The notes under the pieces were generated by a model. The model was not told where the DNA came from. It saw only the letters and a list, made by a program, of their open reading frames with translations, and made no database searches. A DNA stretch of 7,764 bases from an uncultured Bacteroidia bacterium (GTDB lineage Bacteria > Bacteroidota > Bacteroidia > Bacteroidales > UBA932), in assembly GCA_902796455.1 (NCBI GenBank), contig CADBPH010000313.1, positions 1 to 7,764 on the forward strand, read 5' to 3'. Of this stretch, positions 1 through 7,036 are shown piece by piece; position 1 is the first letter of the stretch; each line of letters opens with the position of its first letter. A program made the translations under genes and the position numbers.

Positions 1-2
1 CC

Positions 3-2255
3 ATGTCCGAACTTGCGCCTTTAATTGCTGATCTGGCATTGATCCTCGTCTGTGCGGGGATCATGACGGTGCTGTTCAAAAAACTCGGTCAGCCGCTGGT
101 TTTGGGGTACATCGTGGCCGGTTTCCTTGCGAGTCCACATTTCGGCCTGCTCCCTTCCGTGGTGGACACGGCCAATGTGCATATCTGGGCGGATATCGGC
201 GTCATCTTCCTGCTTTTCGCCCTCGGGCTGGAATTCAGTTTCAAGAAAATCGTCAAGGTGGGCGGCCCGGCGGTCATTGCCGCGCTGACCATCATCTTCG
301 GGATGATCTTCCTCGGCATTACGGTCGGAAAGATTTCGGGTTGGCAGCGGATGGACAGCATCCTCCTCGGCGGCATGATTGCCATGTCCTCGACGACCAT
401 CATTTACAAGGCCTTCGATGACCTGGGCCTGCGGGGAAAGAAGTTTACCGGCCTGGTACTGAGCATCCTGATCCTGGAAGACATCCTCGCCGTCGTGCTG
501 ATGGTCCTCCTGTCCACGATGGCGGTCAGCAATTCCATCGAAGGCGGGCAGATGCTCGGCAGCATCGCCAAACTCGTCTTCTTCCTGGTCCTGTGGTTCG
601 TCGTGGGGATTTACCTGATCCCGTTGCTGCTCAAGAAAGCCCGCCCGCTGATGAATGACGAGACCTTGCTGGTGGTCTCCCTGGGGCTCTGTTTTGCCAT
701 GGTCGTCATCGCGGCGAAGACCGGCTTCTCGGCGGCGTTCGGCGCCTTCATCATGGGCTCCATCCTCGCGGAAACCGTTGAGGCGGAACACATTGACAGG
801 CTGGTCAAGCCCGTGAAAGACCTCTTCGGTGCCATCTTCTTCGTCTCCGTCGGCATGATGGTGGATCCGGCCATGATCGTGGCGCACAAATGGCCGATCC
901 TGCTGATTACGCTGGCGGTCCTGCTGGGACAGGCCACATTCGGGACCCTGGGTGTCCTGCTGTCCGGCCAGACGCTCAAGACGGCGATCCAATGCGGTTT
1001 CAGCCTGACCCAGATCGGTGAATTCGCCTTCATCATCGCGGGCCTGGGCGTTTCGCTCGGCGTGACGTCCGACTTCCTGTATCCGATTGTCGTCGCCGTT
1101 TCCGTCATCACCATTTTCCTGACGCCCTACATGATCCGGCTGGCGGAACCCGTTTACAATTTCCTGGACCGGCACATGCCTGAACGCTGGAAGCATTTCC
1201 TGAACCGGTATGCCTCCGGCGGGGAAACCGCGGCCAACGATACCAATGAATGGAAGACCTATATCCTTGCCATCCTGCGGGTTACCCTGATCAATTCGAT
1301 TGTTGCGTTCGCCATCATTGCCCTGTCCTTCCGTTTCCTCGTGCCGCTGCTGCGGGACATCCTGCCCCAGCGGTGGGCGGACCTGCTGTCGGCGGTGGCG
1401 ATCGTCCTGATGGCGGCACCTTTCCTGCGTTCGATCATGATCAAGAAAAACCATTCACCCGAATTCCGTTCCCTGTGGGGAAAGAACCGGGTGAACCGGG
1501 CTCCCTTGGTCGCTTCAATCCTGATCCGGATTTTCGTGGCCATGGGTTTTGTCGTCTATATCCTTTCGCGGTTGCTGCATTTTTCCGTCGTCCTGCTGAT
1601 TGTCCTGGCCCTGCTGTTGGTCATCCTGATGATTTCCAGCCGCTTCATCAAGAGCCAGTCCATGAAGATCGAACGGACGTTCAACCAGAATCTCCGGTCC
1701 CGCGAAATCCAGGCCGAGTATCTCGGACAGCAAAAACCGGCCTATGCCAGCAAATTGATATCCAAGGACTTGCATTTTGCGGACTTCGATATTCCACCGG
1801 AGACGCAGTGGGCGGGGAAGACGTTGATGGAGCTGGATTTCGGCCGCCGGTTCGGCGTGCACATCGTCTCGATCCTCCGGGGCACGCGCCGGTTGAATAT
1901 CCCCAAGGCCACGGACCGGATTTATCCGCAGGACCGGGTCCAGATCATTGGGACGGACAGCGGGATCGAGGCCTTCGGCGCCGAAGTGAAAGGGCAGGTG
2001 ATTCCGGCGGATCCGTCTGAAATCGAGAGCAGTGAAATGATCCTGCGTCTGCTCCGGATCGGGGAGGATTCGCGTTTCGCCGGTCTTTCCATCAAAGACA
2101 GCGGCATCCGGAACCGCTACCACTGCATGATCGCCGGGGTCGAGGATGCCGACGGCAACCTGCATGTCCCCGATGTCTCATTGCCCCTGGAGGCCGGTAA
2201 CACCTTGTGGGTCGTGGGCGAACGCCACGATGTCGAACAGTTGCTGTCCGAATGA
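3..2255 (+). CDS. CPA2-family cation:proton antiporter with C-terminal TrkA-C domains
   Basis: This 750-residue inner-membrane protein probably exchanges K+ or Na+ for H+. The N-terminal ~390 residues form a Na_H_exchanger (PF00999) domain of many hydrophobic helices. It opens with the KKLGQPLVLGYIVAG segment typical of Kef-like proteins and contains an acidic pair, Glu159-Asp160 (LILEDILAV), at the expected ion-binding helix. A short hydrophilic linker (~400-418) is followed by about four further membrane helices (~420-555). Two cytosolic TrkA-C-like domains come next (about 590-664 and 678-750). No TrkA-N/RCK nucleotide-binding domain is visible, so ligand gating would have to act through the TrkA-C units. 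The ATG at 3 fits the family's usual N terminus, but only two bases upstream are available, so promoter and operon context cannot be judged. The gene converges on the C69 locus with a 4-bp gap. The family call is firm, whereas the transported ion is not determinable. Confidence 0.93.
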   Translation: MSELAPLIADLALILVCAGIMTVLFKKLGQPLVLGYIVAGFLASPHFGLLPSVVDTANVHIWADIGVIFLLFALGLEFSFKKIVKVGGPAVIAALTIIFGMIFLGITVGKISGWQRMDSILLGGMIAMSSTTIIYKAFDDLGLRGKKFTGLVLSILILEDILAVVLMVLLSTMAVSNSIEGGQMLGSIAKLVFFLVLWFVVGIYLIPLLLKKARPLMNDETLLVVSLGLCFAMVVIAAKTGFSAAFGAFIMGSILAETVEAEHIDRLVKPVKDLFGAIFFVSVGMMVDPAMIVAHKWPILLITLAVLLGQATFGTLGVLLSGQTLKTAIQCGFSLTQIGEFAFIIAGLGVSLGVTSDFLYPIVVAVSVITIFLTPYMIRLAEPVYNFLDRHMPERWKHFLNRYASGGETAANDTNEWKTYILAILRVTLINSIVAFAIIALSFRFLVPLLRDILPQRWADLLSAVAIVLMAAPFLRSIMIKKNHSPEFRSLWGKNRVNRAPLVASILIRIFVAMGFVVYILSRLLHFSVVLLIVLALLLVILMISSRFIKSQSMKIERTFNQNLRSREIQAEYLGQQKPAYASKLISKDLHFADFDIPPETQWAGKTLMELDFGRRFGVHIVSILRGTRRLNIPKATDRIYPQDRVQIIGTDSGIEAFGAEVKGQVIPADPSEIESSEMILRLLRIGEDSRFAGLSIKDSGIRNRYHCMIAGVEDADGNLHVPDVSLPLEAGNTLWVVGERHDVEQLLSE

Positions 2256-2259
2256 CCGC

Positions 2260-3117
2260 TTAGAAGCCGAGTCCGAACTGCACCCAGTATTTCTCCTCCA
2301 TTTCCTTCCAGCGGGCTGCGGCCTGGTCGTATACTTTTTGCGTATAGGCTTCGGCGCGGGCCGGGTCGGGAGCTGATTCCAGGTCCGCCAGTCCGGCGAA
2401 TGCCTCCTCTTCCAGTTCGAGCACATTTTTCATGAAGCCCTTCTGGGTTGTTTGCCAGGAAAGGGTCGCCAGTTTGTTGGCGCGCCGGAATGTCCACAAG
2501 GCGCAGTCGGCGTCATATTGTTTCTGTCCGCACCGCCAGAATGCAGCCGGAACGGTCCTGGCGCCGCTGAACACCGGGATCCGCGGGCTCTGGCCCGGGT
2601 TGTCCACGGCGAGCCAGCAAATGCCGCCGACGGTGTCCGGGAGCCATTCCCGGAGTTGGATGACATGCGAATATGCGCACCAGGCGACAGAAACGGTCCG
2701 CCGGAAATCAACGGTTCCGGGAGCGATGGAATTCAGGGTGTTCCGCATGGTCGTCGTCAGCCACGGATTCGCGATGGGGCTGATTTCCCGGCGCTCCGGC
2801 TGGTTTTTCGTCGCGGGCCGGGTGATGACGATTCCCCGGCACATGTCGTTTTCCGTTCCCTCATACGTGCTGCGCAGCAGGGCCATGACCTGGCGGACAT
2901 CCACGTGCGCTTCCGGCTTGACCGAAAAGGGGAGTTCCTCCATGTCGGAATTCAATCCGAGCGAGGGAGCCAGTGCGTTGAGGATGAAGAGCTCCCGGTC
3001 ACTGTAGTTGCGCCCTTTCCCATAGTCGCAGTTGTAGACTTTCCAGAAGATGAAATCACCCTTCCCGTCCCACAGCCCGAGCTCGCGGGCGACCGTTTCC
3101 ACATTGTCCGAGGCCAT
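2260..3117 (-). CDS. C-terminal C69 dipeptidase fragment (apparent ORF, start not genuine)
   Basis: After the TAA, the first in-frame ATG is at 3117, giving a 285-residue open frame that an automatic caller could report as a separate gene. Its Met belongs to the FMASDNV motif, which is internal to C69 proteins, and family sequence continues for 46 codons upstream of it (3255-3118). It has no signal peptide and no nucleophile Cys. I therefore regard it as the back two-thirds of the interrupted gene and not an independent protein. The frame shows no further stops or shifts, so decay, if real, is recent. Confidence 0.5.
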   Translation of the reverse strand: MASDNVETVARELGLWDGKGDFIFWKVYNCDYGKGRNYSDRELFILNALAPSLGLNSDMEELPFSVKPEAHVDVRQVMALLRSTYEGTENDMCRGIVITRPATKNQPERREISPIANPWLTTTMRNTLNSIAPGTVDFRRTVSVAWCAYSHVIQLREWLPDTVGGICWLAVDNPGQSPRIPVFSGARTVPAAFWRCGQKQYDADCALWTFRRANKLATLSWQTTQKGFMKNVLELEEEAFAGLADLESAPDPARAEAYTQKVYDQAAARWKEMEEKYWVQFGLGF

Positions 3118-3255
3118 GAAATGGTCCTTGTCGGAGCGGTTGATCCGTCCGATCCGGGGAATGTTGGCAGAGACGCCGACCTCGTCGTCCGGAATCCGCT
3201 GCGCGACCCAGACGGCCCCGATCCGGTTCTTGCCGCACCCCAGGATCTCGAATTG

Positions 3256-3258
3256 TTA
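3256..3258 (-). other. In-frame TAA stop inside the C69 reading frame
   Basis: The plus-strand tta at 3256-3258 reads as TAA on the minus strand, between GAGGTC (Glu-Val) and CAATTCGAGATC (Gln-Phe-Glu-Ile). The frame of the 3822 start and of the C-terminal portion ending at 2260 is the same (3822-3117 is a multiple of three), so this is a substitution-type interruption and not a frameshift. The base after the stop is C, a context generally considered weaker for termination. Confidence 0.9.
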
Positions 3259-3822
3259 GACCTCTTTCTTGTCGGCGACAGTCAGGCATTCTCCGCCGTC
3301 TCCGTAGCCGTATTGCGTGGCCAGGGCGCCCATCAGGGCGATGGCGTCGCGGGCATTGTCACAACGCTGGAGGGCAACTCGTTCCAGCTCTTCAATGGTG
3401 AACAGGCCGGCCGGATTGACCAGGGTGTCGGGACCGCCGAAAGTCGTTTCGCCCATGGCCAGCTGTTTCTCGTTCATGCAGGGATAGGCCGTATTCAGGT
3501 ACGCGTAGGTGTGGGCCGCCTCCGGGATCTCTCCCACAACGCGGACCCCGGTCGTGTCCGAGCGGAAAGCGGTCTTCATGGTGCCGCGCAGGACCTGGTG
3601 CATGAAGCCTTCCGCATGGTCTGCAGCCGGTTCCATGTAGGCCCAGGTACGGTATCGGCCGTCACAGGTATGGGAGGTGATGACGCTGCCGTCGGTGCTG
3701 GCCAGGCGTCCCACCATGATGCTGGTACAACTTTGGCCCTCCAGGCCCTCAAGGTCGGATTGGGCGTAGGCGAAGATCCCTGCCAGGACCAGCAGGAAGG
3801 AAAGAATCAGTTTCTTGTTCAT
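3256..3822 (-). CDS. N-terminal 188-residue fragment of the C69 dipeptidase, up to the TAA
   Basis: This is the part of the C69 locus that is translated if the TAA at 3258-3256 terminates. It contains the signal peptide (MNKKLILSFLLVLAGIFAYA), the nucleophile Cys32, and the conserved beta-strand segments up to GECLTVADKKEV. It covers only about the first third of the enzyme, so it would lack most of the Ntn fold and is unlikely to be an active dipeptidase alone. The ATG at 3822 is supported by the signal peptide and by the ATGA overlap with the gene before it. Confidence 0.6.
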   Translation of the reverse strand: MNKKLILSFLLVLAGIFAYAQSDLEGLEGQSCTSIMVGRLASTDGSVITSHTCDGRYRTWAYMEPAADHAEGFMHQVLRGTMKTAFRSDTTGVRVVGEIPEAAHTYAYLNTAYPCMNEKQLAMGETTFGGPDTLVNPAGLFTIEELERVALQRCDNARDAIALMGALATQYGYGDGGECLTVADKKEV

Positions 3823-4481
3823 GGCTTTTCAGGGAATGTGATGGGGACGGGGACGAGGCAGGGGGCCTCAGACATGTCTTGCGGGTTGGTGCCGGGAACA
3901 TCCTGCGGAACGCTCATGCCGAGCCCGGCGAACAGTTGGACCCAATATTCCGGGAGTGTGCCGTCCGGCGCCTTGAAATTCATGGGCTTGTTTTCGAACC
4001 AATACGTGCCGTCCGGCTTGCGGTAGCTTTCCCGGACGAGTTCCGAGCAATAAAAGGCATCGTTGTCCGGCAGGAATGCCGTGTCGTACGGCAGGCCGAG
4101 ATAATCTTTGGCCTTCGTGACATATTGGCGGGCATGCCGGGGATCCTTCAGCCGTTTGACCGCGAAAACGGGCAGCGACCCGTCGCGGAGCGTGAAATCT
4201 GTCAGGAAAGTGTCGAGCGGATGCCGGTCTACGCCGCGGCGGATTGTCGCGTCGATGATCCAGGTGCTGTCACCTTGTACCTCTGCGATCGCGACATGGA
4301 TGAGATTGAGGGCGCCGGGGGATCCGGTGGCATCGGAGATGGCTTCGCTCATCGAACCGGGTTCGGCGGTATAGTCCATGGGAATGCCGACAAAAATGAG
4401 GTCTCCGGTCCGGAGCGTGTCCGCTTGGGAACACCCGCACAGCCATCCGGCCAGTAAAAAGAACAGGCAGATTTTTTTCAT
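3819..4481 (-). CDS. YiiX/YebB-like NlpC/P60 (permuted papain-like) cysteine hydrolase lipoprotein
   Basis: This 220-residue predicted lipoprotein belongs to the YiiX/C92 group (PF05708) of circularly permuted NlpC/P60 hydrolases, which are thought to cut amide or isopeptide bonds in wall peptides or modified amino acids. A lipobox-like LCGC ends at Cys17 after a hydrophobic segment; Cys at -2 is slightly unusual. Family motifs are GDLIF (26-30), IHVAI with likely catalytic His62, LGLPYD (128-133), and FYCSELV with likely nucleophile Cys145. The C-terminal NPQDMSEAP matches the conserved tail of this family as I recall it. I chose ATG at 4481 (MKKICLFF), which gives a compact signal sequence; a GTG two codons upstream at 4487 is also possible. 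Its stop overlaps the C69 start by ATGA, so the two form an operon. The substrate is unknown. Confidence in the fold is high. Confidence 0.87.
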   Translation of the reverse strand: MKKICLFFLLAGWLCGCSQADTLRTGDLIFVGIPMDYTAEPGSMSEAISDATGSPGALNLIHVAIAEVQGDSTWIIDATIRRGVDRHPLDTFLTDFTLRDGSLPVFAVKRLKDPRHARQYVTKAKDYLGLPYDTAFLPDNDAFYCSELVRESYRKPDGTYWFENKPMNFKAPDGTLPEYWVQLFAGLGMSVPQDVPGTNPQDMSEAPCLVPVPITFPEKP

Positions 4482-4570
4482 ACGCACGTTTCTACGAAGG
4501 CGAATTTAGGGAAAAAGAGCGGGATTTGCGAAGGATTTCTTATATTTACAAGACTAAAAACCGTTATCCA
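4482..4570. promoter_or_regulatory. 89-bp divergent intergenic region with weak Bacteroidota-type promoter elements
   Basis: This is the only real non-coding gap in the window, lying between the leftward YiiX-C69 pair and the rightward SPFH-M15 pair. On the minus strand, TAAATTCG (4508-4501) resembles the Bacteroidota -7 element TAnnTTTG with one mismatch. It is preceded 20 bp upstream by TTCG (4532-4529), a one-mismatch form of the -33 TTTG. On the plus strand, TATATTTA (4541-4548) is a near-match -7 element, but no TTTG lies at the proper spacing; the TTTG at 4525-4528 is only 12 bp upstream. The sequence is distinctly AT-richer than its flanks. No Shine-Dalgarno sequence precedes either start. 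Promoters must lie near here by position, but the exact boxes are tentative. Confidence 0.4.
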
Positions 4571-5533
4571 ATGGAAACCAAAGAGTTTGCTTTCAAGGGT
4601 GTGGTGTTGAACGGATTTGTCATGCTGCTGCTCAACCTTGCCCTGACCATTTGCGCTGTCTATCTGTTTGTCAAAGGGGTCATGACCTCCCTTCCGCTGA
4701 TCCTCGTGGGCCTGGTCCTGTTGCTCCTGTCGTTTTTCATCTGGGGCGGGTTCCGCAAGCTGGAACCGAATTCCGCCCGGGTCCTGACCTTCTTCGGAAA
4801 GTATGTCGGAACCTTCTCGAAAACAGGCTATTACTGGATCAATCCGCTTGTCGGCGGGAAGAAGCTCTCCCTGCGTGCGCGGAACTTGAATGCGGACCCG
4901 ATCAAGGTCAATGACAAGACCGGTAACCCGGTCATGATCGGCCTGGTGCTGGTCTGGCGCCTGAAGGATACGTACAAGGCCATGTTCGAGATCGATGCCC
5001 AGACCATGGCCGGAGAACCGGTCGCCGGAAAGAAAGCGGAAGACGTTTCGGTCGGTTATTCTCTTGGGAAAATGATGGATGCGCTGGAACGTTTCGTCCA
5101 GATCCAGAGCGATGCGGCGCTGCGTCAGGTCGCCGGGCAGTATGCCTACGACAATACCGGCTCCGCCAGCGAGGAACTGACCCTGCGCAGCGGTGGGGAA
5201 GAGATCAACAACCAGTTGGAACAGAAACTGAATGAACGGCTGGACATGGCCGGCATCGAGGTGGTCGAAGCCCGGATCAATTACCTGGCCTATGCGCCGG
5301 AAATCGCTGCCGTAATGCTGCGCCGCCAGCAAGCCGACGCCATCATCGCCGCCCGGGAAAAGATCGTCGAAGGCGCCGTTTCGATGGTGAAAATGGCCCT
5401 TGACAAGCTTTCCGATGAGCAGATTGTCGAACTGGATCCCGACCGGAAAGCCGCGATGGTCAGCAATCTGCTGGTCGTCCTGTGCGGCGACGACTCCGCC
5501 CAGCCTGTCATCAGTACGGGGGCAGCGGATTGA
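4571..5533 (+). CDS. SPFH/band-7 domain membrane protein
   Basis: This 320-residue protein is of the SPFH (stomatin/prohibitin/flotillin/HflK-C, PF01145) superfamily. These proteins oligomerise on membranes and often organise lipid domains or regulate membrane proteases. Two hydrophobic helices are seen at about residues 11-34 and 41-60. The band-7 core follows, beginning [20 protein letters not shown], with the strand pattern [21 protein letters not shown] helical, Ala- and charge-rich stretch ([19 protein letters not shown]) leads to a conserved tail, [21 protein letters not shown] chose ATG at 4571 ([10 protein letters not shown]), which has an A-rich leader and fits the family. The frame also opens at a TTG at 4526, but that adds 15 basic residues with no family resemblance and would begin within the likely promoter. 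Its stop overlaps the M15 gene start. The family call is strong; the partner and precise role are unknown. Confidence 0.92.
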   Translation: METKEFAFKGVVLNGFVMLLLNLALTICAVYLFVKGVMTSLPLILVGLVLLLLSFFIWGGFRKLEPNSARVLTFFGKYVGTFSKTGYYWINPLVGGKKLSLRARNLNADPIKVNDKTGNPVMIGLVLVWRLKDTYKAMFEIDAQTMAGEPVAGKKAEDVSVGYSLGKMMDALERFVQIQSDAALRQVAGQYAYDNTGSASEELTLRSGGEEINNQLEQKLNERLDMAGIEVVEARINYLAYAPEIAAVMLRRQQADAIIAAREKIVEGAVSMVKMALDKLSDEQIVELDPDRKAAMVSNLLVVLCGDDSAQPVISTGAAD

Positions 5534-6219
5534 GACCGCCGCTGACAAGAATATTTTTGACCAGGGTGCTGTTGTGTGCCCTGGTTTTTCTGCAGGCTTG
5601 CCGTGGAGGCAGGCCTGCGGCCGTGATCCCGCCTGCACCGGAGGCCCCGGCCTTCCAGGCAGCGTTCACCGCCGCCCCGGTTCCGCCGGCCGTCCAGGCG
5701 CGGATGCAGGGGCGGTCTTATCCGGACGGGGCCCGGATCCCGCTGTCGGAACTGCGGTACCTGCGGCTTTCGTACATCGATTTTTCCGGCAATCCGCAGA
5801 CGGGTGAAATGGTTTGTAACCAAGCGATTGCGCAAGACCTTATTGAAATTTTCCAGGCCCTGTACCAGGCCCGCTACCCCATCTGCAGCATCCGCCTCAT
5901 GGACGATTTCAACGGGGATGACGAGGCCTCCATGCAGGCCGACAATACGTCATGCTTCAATTACCGGACAATCGCCGGGATGCGCCGCCTGTCCCGGCAT
6001 TCCCTCGGGATGGCCGTCGATATCAATCCGCGGGAGAATCCCTATGTCCGCCGTTCAGGTGTCCGCCCTGCCGGGTCGGAGCCCTTTGCCGACCGCAGCC
6101 GGGATTTCGCCCATAAAATAGACCGGAACGACTTGTGCTATCAGTTGTTCCGGGAACATGGATTTACCTGGGGCGGAGCCTGGGCCTCCGTCAAGGATTA
6201 TCAGCATTTTGAAAAATAG
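5530..6219 (+). CDS. M15-family (VanY-like) metallopeptidase lipoprotein, TTG start
   Basis: This predicted zinc peptidase of family M15 (Peptidase_M15_4 type) probably acts on D-Ala-containing wall peptides as a carboxypeptidase or endopeptidase in the periplasm or envelope. From a TTG at 5530 it is 229 residues. A hydrophobic segment ends in a lipobox, LQAC, with Cys24. A Pro/Ala-rich linker (~28-53) precedes the catalytic domain. Zinc ligands are His157 and Asp164 in [12 protein letters not shown] and His226 in the C-terminal DYQHFEK, the classic HxxxxxxD…H arrangement. FNYRT and HGFTWGG are also family hallmarks. There is no ATG near the signal peptide. The TTG overlaps the SPFH stop (ATTGA), and it yields a sensible n-region (RPPLTR). 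A TTG at 5557 and a GTG at 5566 are alternatives, and a GTG at 5482 adds a non-signal-like extension. The function is confident, the start moderately so. Confidence 0.88.
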   Translation: MRPPLTRIFLTRVLLCALVFLQACRGGRPAAVIPPAPEAPAFQAAFTAAPVPPAVQARMQGRSYPDGARIPLSELRYLRLSYIDFSGNPQTGEMVCNQAIAQDLIEIFQALYQARYPICSIRLMDDFNGDDEASMQADNTSCFNYRTIAGMRRLSRHSLGMAVDINPRENPYVRRSGVRPAGSEPFADRSRDFAHKIDRNDLCYQLFREHGFTWGGAWASVKDYQHFEK

Positions 6220-6232
6220 GAACGATCGGCCG

Positions 6233-7036
6233 TTATCGGATCAGCCAGGTCAGCCCGGCTCCGATGCCGAAATACTGCCGGAAAGCCCCGGCATTCAGGT
6301 CTGAATACAGGTCCAGCTGTACGTTCTTGCCGGGATGCCAGGTGAGTCCGTATTCGATCAGATATTGCGGGGAAGCCCCTTTCTGGAAATAATTGTTGGT
6401 CTCGGCGAAGGCTCCGAACCGTCCGGTAAAGCCATAGCTCACGCACAGGGCGGCATAGCCGACCGGGTCGGAAACATGACCGTCATAAATGCAGCCCAGA
6501 TTCCATCCGATGCAGAGCTTGTCCGTAATGTTCTGCTCAGCGAGGAAAGTCAGCCCGGGGGCGGGATAATCGGGCCGGAATGCCTGGCTGGAAAGGGGCA
6601 GGGAGACATTCAGGAGCAAGCCCACGGCGGGAAGCAGGCCCTCTCCTTCCCAAATCCGGATTTTGGTTCCGACGACGAACGGCTCCAGTCCGAAGACGTT
6701 TTCTTGCCGGAGCCCGTTCAGGCGGAGTTCTTCCTGCACGAGATTGGATTCGGCGCGGAGTTCCATCCAGGGGAGTACCCCGAAGCGGAGGAGGGTGTTG
6801 TTCCATCCCCAGGTGCGGGTATCATGATCTTTCAGGAGGGAAAAACCGGTCTCGACCTGGAACCGCAGGCGCGGGACGATATCCGTTCCCGTAGACATTC
6901 CGGGGCGGTCCGCGGATACGTTGTCCTGGGTATCAGCCCCTTCGCCGCGCGCTGGATGACCGGGTTGCGCCCGGAGGCACAGGGGCATCGACAGGACGAG
7001 AAGAGCCAGCAGGAAGCGCTTTGCGGAAATTCTCAT
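6233..7036 (-). CDS. Outer-membrane beta-barrel protein, phenol meta-pathway transporter type
   Basis: This 267-residue exported protein has a signal peptide ([20 protein letters not shown], cleavage probably after the Ala of RAQ near residue 23). The mature protein starts with a short polar stretch and then [12 protein letters not shown] (43-54), the signature of the MetA-pathway_phenol_deg/transporter-like family (PF13557). The rest alternates aromatic and polar residues in short strands (for example [35 protein letters not shown]), as expected for an outer-membrane barrel, and ends in a strand-like segment. Members are annotated as putative transporters, but few have been tested. The ATG at 7036 overlaps the stop of the acyl-CoA synthetase (ATGA), so the two are probably co-translated and the barrel may carry that enzyme's acid substrate. 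It converges with the M15 gene across 13 bp with no convincing terminator hairpin. The family call is fairly sure; the substrate is unknown. Confidence 0.8.
   Translation of the reverse strand: MRISAKRFLLALLVLSMPLCLRAQPGHPARGEGADTQDNVSADRPGMSTGTDIVPRLRFQVETGFSLLKDHDTRTWGWNNTLLRFGVLPWMELRAESNLVQEELRLNGLRQENVFGLEPFVVGTKIRIWEGEGLLPAVGLLLNVSLPLSSQAFRPDYPAPGLTFLAEQNITDKLCIGWNLGCIYDGHVSDPVGYAALCVSYGFTGRFGAFAETNNYFQKGASPQYLIEYGLTWHPGKNVQLDLYSDLNAGAFRQYFGIGAGLTWLIR

Larger units (their letters stand above)
2260..3822 (-). pseudogene. Secreted C69-family dipeptidase interrupted by one in-frame TAA
   Basis: This is a peptidase family C69 (PF03577) dipeptidase, an N-terminal-nucleophile enzyme, read from ATG at 3822 to TAA at 2262-2260 (521 codons). 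A signal peptide covers about residues 1-20. The presumed catalytic Cys32 lies in SCTSIMVGRLASTDGSVITS, a family hallmark, followed by HTCDGRYRTW. Codon 189 (3258-3256) is TAA. Reading through it, the same frame continues at once with family sequence: QFEILGCGKNRIGAVWVAQR, then an internal FMASDNV motif, and on to YWVQFGLGF at the end. There is no indel. Family members usually have Trp at this place (…EVWxFEI…), which I recall rather than aligned; TGG to TAA needs two base changes. The start overlaps the upstream YiiX-like gene by ATGA, implying coupled translation. The locus may be a recent nonsense pseudogene, a sequencing or assembly error, or a read-through gene. The family assignment is confident, but the functional status is open. 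Confidence 0.85.

Noticed and set aside
21..1454. A 477-codon open frame on the minus strand, opposite the antiporter
   Set aside because: The translation is rich in Asp, Gln, His and Arg with no recognisable domain, and the plus strand encodes an unambiguous transporter.
2256..2259. Terminator between the antiporter and the C69 locus
   Set aside because: Only four bases separate the two stop codons, and no stable hairpin is evident around them.
3056..3289. A 77-codon open frame bridging the TAA site in another minus-strand frame, which might have suggested a frameshift
   Set aside because: Its translation is Arg/Gly/Asp-rich with no family resemblance. The C69 sequence continues directly in the original frame on both sides of the TAA, so no frameshift is needed.
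2260..3990. Shared YWVQ-F-GLG string near the C termini of the C69 and YiiX-like proteins, suggesting duplication
   Set aside because: The match is very short, the flanking sequences differ, and each fits its own family's C-terminal pattern. Coincidence is more likely than common origin.
2452..4026. A 524-codon open frame on the plus strand, opposite the C69 and YiiX-like genes
   Set aside because: It has Gly/Arg/Asp/His-rich, low-hydrophobic composition without motifs, which is the usual shadow of GC-rich codon use. The minus-strand frames carry clear family motifs. Its length is striking but is not evidence of a gene.
4526..4570. N-terminal 15-residue extension of the SPFH protein from a TTG
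   Set aside because: The extension overlaps the likely promoter, is basic and lacks family similarity. The ATG at 4571 fits better.
6220..6240. Possible terminator hairpin between the convergent M15 and barrel genes
   Set aside because: Only 4-bp inverted matches (CGAT/ATCG, AACG/CGTT) are seen, with no T-tract. This is too weak to call.
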